NCBI RefSeq assembly: GCF_002482975.1
Contig: NZ_DLHA01000054.1
Location: forward strand, 62,001-126,000
DNA from: Flavobacterium sp. UBA7680
GTDB lineage: Bacteria > Bacteroidota > Bacteroidia > Flavobacteriales > Flavobacteriaceae
Reading direction: 5' to 3'
Length of the DNA: 64,000 bases
A model generated the notes under the pieces. That model was not told the origin of the DNA. It saw nothing but the letters and a program-made list of their open reading frames with translations, and searched no databases. This document shows positions 36,960 to 44,826 of the stretch, piece by piece (within the stretch, counting starts at the first letter, position 1; every line of letters starts with the position of its first letter). A program made the translations under genes and the position numbers.

Positions 36960-38009
36960 ATGAATTTAAAAAAATATGTGTCAATTGTTTTATTAGTTTC
37001 TGTTTTTCTTGCTTGTAAATCAATTAAAACCGAACCTAAAGCAGTTAACATTACTCAAAATTATATTGCAGAAAATCCGGTTACGGCGGTCAGTCATGCT
37101 TCAACATTGGTGGAGTTAGAAAATAATACACTTCTGGCAGCTTGGTTTGGCGGAAAATACGAAGGAGCAAAAGATGTCAGTATTTATATTTCATCTTATA
37201 AAGAACAAAAATGGTCGGCACCAAAAAAACTTATTGAACCTTTAATTAAAGACGGCGATACACTGCCGTGCTGGAATCCGGTTTTGTTTAAAAGCAAAAG
37301 CCAAAATTTGTATTTGTTTTATAAAGTTGGAAAAAATCCTAGAGAATGGTTTGGTGCTATGATTGTTTCAAAAGATGATGGGAAGAGTTGGAGTAATCCA
37401 AAATATCTTCCGAAAGGAATTTTAGGACCAATTCGGAATAAACCCATCGAAACTACTTCTGGAATTATTTTATGCGGAAGCAGCACAGAAAGTGTCGACG
37501 ATAATAAATGGAGAGTTTTTATAGAAACCTACACAGAAGCGACAGACACTTGGACAATTACAGATATTAACGACAAGAAGAATTTTGATATTATTCAGCC
37601 AACGTTTTTAGTTCATTCTGATAAAGAAATCCAGATTTTATCCCGAAGCCGACATAATAAACTGATTTCATCTTGGTCTGAAGATAATGGAAAAACATGG
37701 CAGAAAACAGACAGCATTAATGTTGTAAATTCAAATTCTGGAGTTGATGCCGTAACTTTATCCAATAAATCTTTTTTATTGGTGAATAATCCGCTTAAGA
37801 TGGGGAAAGATTGGTTTAACGGAAGAAATGTTTTGGATGTAGAATATTCTAAAGATGGTGTAAATTGGAAAAAAATATTTGATTTAGAAAACCAGCCTGA
37901 AGGCGAATTTAGTTATCCAGCGATTATTCAGACTTCAGATAAAAAGATTCATATTTTGTATACTTATAATCGAAAGTTTATCAAACACACAACATTCGAT
38001 TTGAAATAA
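36960..38009 (+). CDS. Sialidase-fold (BNR repeat) lipoprotein
   Basis: This is a 349-residue lipoprotein (VSVFLACKS). It shows a six-bladed-propeller pattern of predicted neuraminidases (BNR_2 / COG4692 type): SHASTLVELENNTLLAAWFG, then Asp boxes SKDDGKSW and SEDNGKTW and a degenerate SKDGVNW. GH33 sialidases carry an N-terminal FRIP motif that I do not find, and the Arg triad cannot be assigned with certainty, so true sialidase activity is open. It is paired with the mutarotase gene 17 bp downstream, which may hint at a deoxyhexose-releasing role instead. It is separated from susD by the terminator and about 17 bp. Confidence 0.75.
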   Translation: MNLKKYVSIVLLVSVFLACKSIKTEPKAVNITQNYIAENPVTAVSHASTLVELENNTLLAAWFGGKYEGAKDVSIYISSYKEQKWSAPKKLIEPLIKDGDTLPCWNPVLFKSKSQNLYLFYKVGKNPREWFGAMIVSKDDGKSWSNPKYLPKGILGPIRNKPIETTSGIILCGSSTESVDDNKWRVFIETYTEATDTWTITDINDKKNFDIIQPTFLVHSDKEIQILSRSRHNKLISSWSEDNGKTWQKTDSINVVNSNSGVDAVTLSNKSFLLVNNPLKMGKDWFNGRNVLDVEYSKDGVNWKKIFDLENQPEGEFSYPAIIQTSDKKIHILYTYNRKFIKHTTFDLK

Positions 38010-38026
38010 ATTTTAAAAACAGAATT

Positions 38027-38359
38027 ATGCAAAAACACTGTCTTGCCTTAGACTTAAATAACCACCCAGATTTAATTGCAGAATATATTGATTACCATAA
38101 AAACGTTTGGCCTGAAATTCAGAAAAGCATCAAAGATTCTGGAATTATCAATTTAGAGATTTACAATGTCGGCGATCGCTTGTTTATGATTATTGAAGCC
38201 AATGACGATTTCTCATTTACAGAAAAAGCAAAACAAGATGCCGAAAATCCAAAAGTGCAGGAATGGGAAAGGCTAATGTGGAAATTCCAAAAAGCATTAC
38301 CACAAGCCAAATCAGGAGAAAAATGGATTTTAATGAATAAAATTTTTGAGCTTAAATAA
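38027..38359 (+). CDS. L-rhamnose/L-fucose mutarotase family protein
   Basis: This 110-residue cytoplasmic protein is of the RhaM (PF05336) dimeric ferredoxin-like fold. Tyr20 and His24 in EYIDYHKNVWPEI align with the catalytic YxxxH of E. coli RhaM (EYQRRHNPIWPEL), and the tryptophan-rich EWERLMWKFQ matches its sugar-binding loop. Such enzymes interconvert anomers of 6-deoxyhexoses so that isomerases can use them. The locus has two fucosidases and no recognised rhamnosidase, so L-fucose is the more likely substrate, but sequence alone does not decide. It is co-transcribed with the sialidase-fold gene. Confidence 0.82.
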   Translation: MQKHCLALDLNNHPDLIAEYIDYHKNVWPEIQKSIKDSGIINLEIYNVGDRLFMIIEANDDFSFTEKAKQDAENPKVQEWERLMWKFQKALPQAKSGEKWILMNKIFELK

Positions 38360-38367
38360 ATTTATTG

Positions 38368-38493
38368 GCACACGGATGACACGGATTCGCTTCGCGAAAA
38401 CGCTGATTAAAACGGATTTTTAATTTATAGATTTTAAAAATAAATCTGTGTCCATCCGCGTTTTCGCGAAGCGAATCTGTGTCATCCGCGTAC
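38368..38493. repeat. R8 inverted repeat
   Basis: The arms begin ACACGGATGACACGGATTCG and end with the matching complement around ATCTGTGTCATCCGCGT, each with an internal TTCGC..GCGAA palindrome (TTCGCTTCGCGAA). They span the gap between the mutarotase and the M28 peptidase. An ATG-containing frame from 38448 runs through the right arm but is not part of the gene. Confidence 0.85.
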
Positions 38494-38516
38494 CATTTTA
38501 TACAACTAAATTAATT

Positions 38517-39488
38517 ATGAAATTTTTGCAAAAGATAAACTTTGCTTGTGGTTTGCTGCTTTTAAGCCTTATTGTAAATGCTCAAAAAAGCAAATTAGCG
38601 CAGACATTTTACAAACACGATAAATATCTTTCTTCAGATAAATTAGAAGGTCGTTTCGTTGGAACAAAAGGTAATAACGACGCAGCATCTTACATCAAAA
38701 AATATTTTAAAAAGTATGGATTAAAGGAATTTAATAACAACTATTATCAGCCTTTTAAAGTATTTGTAAAAGAAGGAATCAACAAAGCAAAATCCGACAG
38801 TGTTTCAACCCAAAATGTTTTAGGATATATTGAAGGATCTGACGAAAAACTCAAAAATGATTTTATAGTTATTGGCGCACATTACGATCATTGGGGCTGG
38901 GGCGGAAGCGGTTCCGGAAGCAAAAAGAAAGATACAGTTGCGATTCATAACGGAGCAGATGATAACGCTTCTGGAGTTTCGGCTTTGTTGTGTATTTTAC
39001 AAGAAGTTTCTAAATTGAAAATCAAACCTAAAAGGAGTATTATTTTTATTTCTTTCAGCGGAGAAGAAGAAGGATTATTAGGTTCGAAATATTTCATAAA
39101 TCATTTACCAATCAAAAAAGAAACTGTAAAAGTAATGTTGAATATGGATATGGTAGGAAGATTAAATGCCGAAAAACAAATCTATATGGGCGGAGCAGGA
39201 ACTTTTCCAAACGGAGTCGACCTAATGAAAAAACTAGGACAAAACAGCGGACTAAATCCGGTTGTTTTCGCTGGTGATGTGGGCGGATCTGATCATGTTT
39301 CTTTTTACAAAGCTTCGATTTCTGCGGTAGGTTTCCACACAGGCGGACATCCGCAATATCACACTCCCGAAGATGATTTTGATTTAATTAATTTTGAAGG
39401 TGGTGCTTTGGTGAGTAAGTATATTTATAATGCTTTGGTAAGTATTGCGAATTATGATGAGGAATTGGTTTTTATAAGGCAGGATTAG
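38517..39488 (+). CDS. M28-family zinc aminopeptidase
   Basis: This is a 323-residue protein. ATG 38517 gives a signal peptide (MKFLQKINFACGLLLLSLIV). The metal ligands of M28 peptidases are all present in order: His in VIGAHYDHWG, Asp in NGADDNASG, the Glu pair in SGEEEGLLGS, Asp in MDMVGRL and a late His in HPQYHTPEDDFD. It would remove N-terminal residues from peptides in the periplasm and may process glycopeptide remains after deglycosylation; that link is inference. An R8 repeat precedes it, and no strong terminator was seen after it. Confidence 0.88.
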   Translation: MKFLQKINFACGLLLLSLIVNAQKSKLAQTFYKHDKYLSSDKLEGRFVGTKGNNDAASYIKKYFKKYGLKEFNNNYYQPFKVFVKEGINKAKSDSVSTQNVLGYIEGSDEKLKNDFIVIGAHYDHWGWGGSGSGSKKKDTVAIHNGADDNASGVSALLCILQEVSKLKIKPKRSIIFISFSGEEEGLLGSKYFINHLPIKKETVKVMLNMDMVGRLNAEKQIYMGGAGTFPNGVDLMKKLGQNSGLNPVVFAGDVGGSDHVSFYKASISAVGFHTGGHPQYHTPEDDFDLINFEGGALVSKYIYNALVSIANYDEELVFIRQD

Positions 39489-39623
39489 GAAAATTATAGC
39501 GTTTGATAATTTTATTTTAGTTTCAACTTGTCCGAAAAATTGTATTTTTGTTCGAAATGTAAATGCAGTATCAAGAATTCATTTTAATTTGTATCGCACT
39601 GAAATAAATATGTTTTTTACAGA

Positions 39624-39657
39624 TTGCATTATTTTTTATTCCTAATTATTACCTTTG
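39624..39657 (+). promoter_or_regulatory. Promoter of the XRE regulator, probably leaderless
   Basis: TTG (39624-39626), a 23-bp spacer and TACCTTTG (39650-39657) fit the Bacteroidota TTG / TAnnTTTG promoter. The ATG at 39662 begins only 4 bp after the -7 box, so transcription would start at or next to the start codon. Confidence 0.55.
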
Positions 39658-39661
39658 AATT

Positions 39662-40024
39662 ATGAGCACATTAACGAAATCAAATCATATAGGGCGAAAA
39701 ATAAGCCGTATTCGTGAATTAAGAGACATGAAGCAGGAGGCTTTGGCACAGGCTTTAGGAACAAACCAACAAGCAGTTTCTGCGATGGAAAATAGTGAAA
39801 CTATCGACGATGATAAACTTGCAGAAGTGGCAAAAGCTCTTGGCGTAACTGTGGAAGCAATTAAAAATTTTTCGGACGAAGCTGCTATTAACTATTTTAA
39901 TAGTTTTAGTGATACAAAGAATAGTCAGGTAAATTTTGGAAACCATTGTACTTTTAATCCTCTTGATAAATTGGTAGAAGCTTTTGAGGAAAATAAAAAA
40001 CTTTATGAGCGTTTTAGAAGCTGA
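39662..40024 (+). CDS. XRE-family HTH transcriptional regulator, C-terminus frameshifted
   Basis: This is a 120-residue protein with a helix-turn-helix at about residues 12-66 (RIRELRDMKQEALAQALGTN, QQAVSAMENSETIDDDKLAE). A linker follows, and the start of a C-terminal helix reads DKLVEAFEENKKLYER. The frame then ends FRS-stop, while the overlapping frame from the same point continues LEAEKEKNAYLEKLLNGK to 40070. Removing one T from the TTTT at 40012-40015 restores a continuous coiled-coil C-terminus. It is either a natural truncation, a slippage site or a sequence error. The DNA-binding half is intact. The target is unknown. Confidence 0.85.
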   Translation: MSTLTKSNHIGRKISRIRELRDMKQEALAQALGTNQQAVSAMENSETIDDDKLAEVAKALGVTVEAIKNFSDEAAINYFNSFSDTKNSQVNFGNHCTFNPLDKLVEAFEENKKLYERFRS

Positions 40025-40070
40025 GAAAGAGAAAAATGCTTATTTAGAGAAGTTATTGAATGGGAAATAA
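40005..40070 (+). other. Out-of-frame continuation of the XRE regulator C-terminus
   Basis: This short frame (MSVLEAEKEKNAYLEKLLNG K) matches the heptad-like, charged composition expected after LYER in the regulator above. It is most simply the lost C-terminal end of that gene rather than a separate gene. Confidence 0.55.
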
Positions 40071-40088
40071 TTTCTAAAAAATATAAGT

Positions 40089-40116
40089 AAAAAAAGAGAC
40101 CTTTGGTCTCTTTTTT
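40089..40116. terminator. Bidirectional terminator
   Basis: A13-bp stem AAAAAAAGAGACC / GGTCTCTTTTTTT with a TTT loop serves the XRE gene on plus and the lipoprotein gene at 40136 on minus. Confidence 0.92.
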
Positions 40117-40135
40117 TGTCAATATAAAATATGTT

Positions 40136-40540
40136 CTACAAATCAAGTACAAAATTTAATAGATCTGTATTCTCTTCTAATAATTGATTATTAACTAAAA
40201 TATTAAATCTGCCAGCACATAAGGTGTCTACTGTTTTATCTTTATAATAGATAACGATTTTTCTTCTTACATCTACAGACTTATTTTTTTTAATTTTTTT
40301 TGTCTCTTTTAAGAGATTTTCAAGCTCTGTCAAAATTGATTTATCTTCTATTGATTTATCTTTTACATGACTGCCAAAAGTTAAGTTGAAATCTTGACAA
40401 CTAACGTCAGAACCCGTATCAATATCTAGATTTACTGAGTGTATCACTATTTTATTTATGCTTGTTTCTTTTGTTTCTTTCGTTTTGTTACAAGCAAAAG
40501 CGCTGAAAACTAATATTATTAATGTAAATAACTTATTCAT
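40136..40540 (-). CDS. Small lipoprotein, candidate immunity protein of the adjacent Rhs toxin
   Basis: This is a 134-residue lipoprotein (MNKLFTLIILVFSAFACNKT). I do not recognise a family. The mature part is a mix of beta strands and a lysine-rich central helix (LTELENLLKETKKIKKNK), with DTLCAGRFNILVNNQ near the end. It begins 4 bp after the stop of the Rhs gene and is the last gene of that transcript. The position, small size and lack of known domain are typical of cognate immunity genes of polymorphic toxins. A lipid anchor would suit defence at the periplasmic face. Function is inferred from position only. Confidence 0.6.
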   Translation of the reverse strand: MNKLFTLIILVFSAFACNKTKETKETSINKIVIHSVNLDIDTGSDVSCQDFNLTFGSHVKDKSIEDKSILTELENLLKETKKIKKNKSVDVRRKIVIYYKDKTVDTLCAGRFNILVNNQLLEENTDLLNFVLDL

Positions 40541-40544
40541 TTCT

Positions 40545-43500
40545 TTATGTTTTTGCAGGCATATGCGTTGGTGCTTTTACAGGAATATTTGATGTAGAAC
40601 TTTTGGTTCGTAATCTAAAACCTTTATGATCTGTTCTAGTAATTCCATTTTTCTTCTTGATTTCACCTAAAGCTCTTGCAGTTCTTAATTCAGTTCCAGT
40701 AATAACTCTTTTTTCTTCTCTATTTTCATATCTTGAAGGAAAATATCTTGCAAACATTTTTTTAATTGGATGTTTCTCCTCTTCTAAGGCATGATCGGCT
40801 TCGTGATTTAGAAGTGTAGTGGGAGATAAAATTTCGTTTTCAGATGTTATAATTCCATTTTCATCATCCCAAGTTATAGTATTATTTGATGGATCAAAAA
40901 AACTTAAATTACTTCCTTGTTCAATTGTATAAACAACATCAGATGCTTGTAATTTTGCAAATAAGCCATCCATTTTATTAGCCTTTAAATATGCTATAGC
41001 CTGAGCAAAATTCTTTTTAAATTTTTCAGTTGCATTTTTTGCGAAAATAATTTGTTTCCCATCAGGATCAATAAAAATCGTTGGATTGTTTGCTACATAA
41101 GCATATGGACTTATATGTATATATTTTTCGCTTAATGTGTCCATACTCATCCAACGTGCAATTGCAGGATCATAATTTCTTGCACCATAATCATACACAT
41201 TAAATTGTAATTCATCTTGAAATTCTTTCCCATTGTATTTATATTTATCAATACCGCTTTTAATATAATTATATCCTTCTTGTTTTAATCCAAATGGATA
41301 ATAATTATTTTCTTCTTTTATAGCTAAATTTTTGTCATAACTCAACCTAGTATTATTTAAGTGATCTTTGTACACGTACATATACTTATAAGTTCCTGAT
41401 ATGTTTTCTACATAGCCTTCAGTAGTAACAAAAAACTTCAATAGACCATTCTCATATTGATAAGCATCAATATATTCTGTTGTTACTTTTGGTTTTGAAA
41501 CCTCATTTACAATTTTCTGCACTTTCTTTCCGTCTGCATCGTAAATATAAACAATATTCCCCGTCGTAGCAAACGTTATTTTAACAGGAAGGTTTAAATG
41601 GTTATATTTTATATCAGTAATATTTTTGTTGTTGTCTTTGGTCATGTTACCATAGGCATCATAACTGTAATCATCGACAGTGTTAGCCGCACTATCAATA
41701 AACCCATTTGCTTTGTAATTTATGGGGGCACTATCAACAACTTTTACGAGCTGGTTGCTATTATTACTGTTATTATAAGTATAGGCTAAATTATCAATTT
41801 GTTGTACAGTGGTATCATTATTTCCGTTTCTGGTTAAACCGGTAATATTTCCATTTTTATCATACCATAAAGTTTCATTATAGGCATCTAATTGAGATCC
41901 TTTTTTATAAACCCCTTCTTTTAATCGGTTTAAGTTGTCGTATTTGTAGCCATAAGATCTTAAAACACCATTATCTGAATTGGTAGCCCACTGGGTTTCA
42001 GAAATATTACCATTATATAATGGTTTTACATTTGCAATTCCTGTTGCAGGGTTGTTATAGTTAATCTTAAAAGCAAATAAATCTTTTGGATCATTTACTT
42101 TAGTTAATGATGTGATGTCATTAATGTCTGTTAGCCATCCACGAATATTATAACTATAATTTATATTTTGAGTATTTCCACCTATTTTTTTAGATATTAA
42201 TTGTCCTAATTCATTATAGGTATTAGTAAGAATAACTTCTGCAGGTTCTGCACCATTTATCTGGTGAGTTTGTGTAAGCAATCTATCTTGTGCAGAATAA
42301 TCAAAAATATCTTTCGTAACTAGTTCAGTACTGTTTGCATCTCTTTTATGTTTTGTAATGCTGTATTTTAATTGCCCTGAAAATTCATCTAATTTGCTGT
42401 CAGTACAAGTGTAACCGCCTAAAAAGTTTTGTGCATAAGTGCGAACCGGTCTACCTTTGATATCATAAAATGTAGCTTTTGTTTCTCCTAAATTAATATT
42501 GTAATCACTTAATACCCTTGTCCAGGAAGCAGTTGCTAAACCTTTTACCTGAGCAGTAGTTAAAGTCGTCTGCGTTTCAACGGATGTAGGTATTGTAATT
42601 ACAGGATTACTTGGAAATGTGTAATTGTCGTAGTAATTTACTGTTAGAAGTTTAAAAGTAGTTGGAGATATAAGATTAGTATAGTAAACATCAAAACCAT
42701 CAATATTACCGGTTGTTTGTTTACTTTCATTTAACTGTATTAAAGCAGCACTATTTTGATTGTTTTGTAATGTTGCCCTTCCAGCAGAAGTAGCAGGGGT
42801 TGAGTTCATCCATCCAGTATATACAGGGCGATCAAAAGTATCATATTTTGTGATTAACCACCCAGTAGCAGTTACATCTACAAATGGAGAATTTACAGGC
42901 CCAGTTGCTACTATTCTATCTAGTTTATCATAAACAATAAATTCCCATTGCTTCCCTGGCAGCTTTTTCTCTACTAGTCTATTGCGCTGATCATATTTGT
43001 ATTGATAAGATAAATTGTTTAATACTGTTTGTTTATCACTAGAACTTGCTATAGAAGCGCTAAAAGTACTTCCGCTATAAGCACGAAAACCGGGTAATAA
43101 TGTAATTGAATTTGTTGCTTTTAAGTTCAAGGAATTCCCAGAAGTAACTTCTGAAGTTGAAGTTAAATTAGCTTGAAGCGATGCTGATCCCGCAATAAGG
43201 TCTGCAGCTTTGGGAGGAATTACATAGGTCAGATTTCCATAAACATCATATACATAGTAAGTATCATATTTTTCATTTGAAGTTCCTGTACCTACAGTTC
43301 CATATGTTCTTTTTAAAACTACTTGCCCTTCTTTATTTTTAAATTCAACAACTGACCCAGCTGTTTCAGTAGGTGAAGCTGATGTGTTTTCATCATATGT
43401 AACTATTTTAAAAAGCTGGTTAGCGGTATAAGTACCGGTATTTAAATCAATATTGGCTACTCCAAGGCTAGAATCCCAAGTAGTAACAGCGTAATAGTAA

Positions 43501-44822
43501 ATAACTTCATCGGCACTATTAGTCTGGTAATCCATTTTGATTTCATGCCCCGAACCTAATTTCCAGTCATTACCGGGTGAAGCTTGCTTTAAAACTCTAT
43601 TTAAAGGAGAAGATTCCAGCTGTTTTTCACTAAAAGGATTACTATTGGTAACACCGTAATTTGTTTTATACTGGTTAGTTAATTCAGATTCCAAAAAATA
43701 TGGTACCATATAATTTAGATTGGTTTGGCTTGATGCATAAGGTAGATATTCTTTAACCTGTCTGCCAAAATCGTCATAAGCTATATGTGTAATAATATCT
43801 TTTCCAGTTGCTGAGTATTGATTGGCGATTTGCTGTACAGGCCTTCCTATACCATCGAAATAAGTAATATTAGTTTGTGCCTTATCAGCTGCCGGGTTTA
43901 CAAAAGTGGTAGTAGTAGGCTTTTTATATTTACTAATGATAATATAATTAAGGTCATATGCCGGTACAGCAGAACAATCTGCATTTGTACCATATACTGT
44001 GGGGCAATTATCAGAACTATCCAAAACATAATTTGATCCCGTATTAATACATTGCTGGATAAAGACAGAAGGATCTCCTAATCCATCTTGATCAAAATCT
44101 GCATACCATTTTGTATTAGGGTTGACTGATGGATTAGTAATATTACAATCAGTATTGTTATTTACATACTTAATAGGTGGATTACTTTGATAGACACTAA
44201 CATTCGGATCTCCGAAACCATCTCCATCAAAATCATAATAGTACATTTGTGGAGGTATGTTTGTAATAAGAGCTTTATCATCATCATAATCAGAATTATT
44301 TGTTACATAATTAGTAGGTTTAACGCTATAATAAATGCTAATGTTTGGATTTCCAAACCCATCACCATCATTATCATAATAAAATGTTTGTGGGATTATG
44401 TTAGTAATATTAAAATTTCCATCATTAATATCATCATTATTTCCTGCATAGCCTGTTGGTTGAAGACAGCTTGTTGTTGTTGCCCCATTTATTGCCCCAT
44501 GTCCATCACCGTCAACATCACGATACCAAATGATATTATTAGCAGTTGTTATATTGGGATTACTATCATCACAATCTGACTGATTGGCTACATAATGATT
44601 AGGTTTTGTTGCAGCATAAACATAAACATTTGGATCACCGTATCCATCACCATCAGAATCTAAATTCCATTGATATCCTTGAGGACAATCCTCACATGGG
44701 TCGGTAGGTTCAATTTTTTGAGTAGATACAGCCGTACCTGTATTTGATATGGTTTTATTTTGGGCAAATCCTAAAAAAAAGAAGAATTGCAATAGTAAAA
44801 TAAGGTGTAATTTATTCTTCAT
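40545..44822 (-). CDS. Rhs-type polymorphic toxin with C-terminal HExxH zincin domain
   Basis: ATG 44822 gives a signal peptide (MKNKLHLILLLQFFFFLGFAQ) and leaves 4 bp after the preceding gene; the product is about 1425 residues. Residues about 40-260 hold five calcium-binding-type repeats (DSDGDGYGDPNV, DVDGDGHG, DNDGDGFGNPN, DFDGDGFGDPN, DFDQDGLGDPS). A DUF6443-like segment (TYFDGIGRPVQQIANQYS) follows, then many YD/Rhs repeats and the core YDYGARNYDPAIARWMSMD ending in PTIFIDPDGK, which fits PxxxxDPxG. After it the variable tail contains LLNHEADHALEEE (His1340, Glu1341, His1344), an HExxH site, with EEKRVITGTE and RTDHKG downstream as in M91/NleD-like domains. Metallopeptidase toxin activity is inferred. 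Confidence 0.8.
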   Translation of the reverse strand: MKNKLHLILLLQFFFFLGFAQNKTISNTGTAVSTQKIEPTDPCEDCPQGYQWNLDSDGDGYGDPNVYVYAATKPNHYVANQSDCDDSNPNITTANNIIWYRDVDGDGHGAINGATTTSCLQPTGYAGNNDDINDGNFNITNIIPQTFYYDNDGDGFGNPNISIYYSVKPTNYVTNNSDYDDDKALITNIPPQMYYYDFDGDGFGDPNVSVYQSNPPIKYVNNNTDCNITNPSVNPNTKWYADFDQDGLGDPSVFIQQCINTGSNYVLDSSDNCPTVYGTNADCSAVPAYDLNYIIISKYKKPTTTTFVNPAADKAQTNITYFDGIGRPVQQIANQYSATGKDIITHIAYDDFGRQVKEYLPYASSQTNLNYMVPYFLESELTNQYKTNYGVTNSNPFSEKQLESSPLNRVLKQASPGNDWKLGSGHEIKMDYQTNSADEVIYYYAVTTWDSSLGVANIDLNTGTYTANQLFKIVTYDENTSASPTETAGSVVEFKNKEGQVVLKRTYGTVGTGTSNEKYDTYYVYDVYGNLTYVIPPKAADLIAGSASLQANLTSTSEVTSGNSLNLKATNSITLLPGFRAYSGSTFSASIASSSDKQTVLNNLSYQYKYDQRNRLVEKKLPGKQWEFIVYDKLDRIVATGPVNSPFVDVTATGWLITKYDTFDRPVYTGWMNSTPATSAGRATLQNNQNSAALIQLNESKQTTGNIDGFDVYYTNLISPTTFKLLTVNYYDNYTFPSNPVITIPTSVETQTTLTTAQVKGLATASWTRVLSDYNINLGETKATFYDIKGRPVRTYAQNFLGGYTCTDSKLDEFSGQLKYSITKHKRDANSTELVTKDIFDYSAQDRLLTQTHQINGAEPAEVILTNTYNELGQLISKKIGGNTQNINYSYNIRGWLTDINDITSLTKVNDPKDLFAFKINYNNPATGIANVKPLYNGNISETQWATNSDNGVLRSYGYKYDNLNRLKEGVYKKGSQLDAYNETLWYDKNGNITGLTRNGNNDTTVQQIDNLAYTYNNSNNSNQLVKVVDSAPINYKANGFIDSAANTVDDYSYDAYGNMTKDNNKNITDIKYNHLNLPVKITFATTGNIVYIYDADGKKVQKIVNEVSKPKVTTEYIDAYQYENGLLKFFVTTEGYVENISGTYKYMYVYKDHLNNTRLSYDKNLAIKEENNYYPFGLKQEGYNYIKSGIDKYKYNGKEFQDELQFNVYDYGARNYDPAIARWMSMDTLSEKYIHISPYAYVANNPTIFIDPDGKQIIFAKNATEKFKKNFAQAIAYLKANKMDGLFAKLQASDVVYTIEQGSNLSFFDPSNNTITWDDENGIITSENEILSPTTLLNHEADHALEEEKHPIKKMFARYFPSRYENREEKRVITGTELRTARALGEIKKKNGITRTDHKGFRLRTKSSTSNIPVKAPTHMPAKT

Positions 44823-44826
44823 TTTA

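Noticed and set aside
38448..38516. Upstream extension of the M28 peptidase
   Set aside because: The extra 23 residues are the translated right arm of the R8 repeat; the signal peptide starts at 38517.
44187..44579. 130-residue plus-strand ORF rich in Ile
   Set aside because: It is antisense to the calcium-binding repeats of the Rhs gene; the Ile-rich periodicity mirrors the GAT/GAC codons on the other strand.
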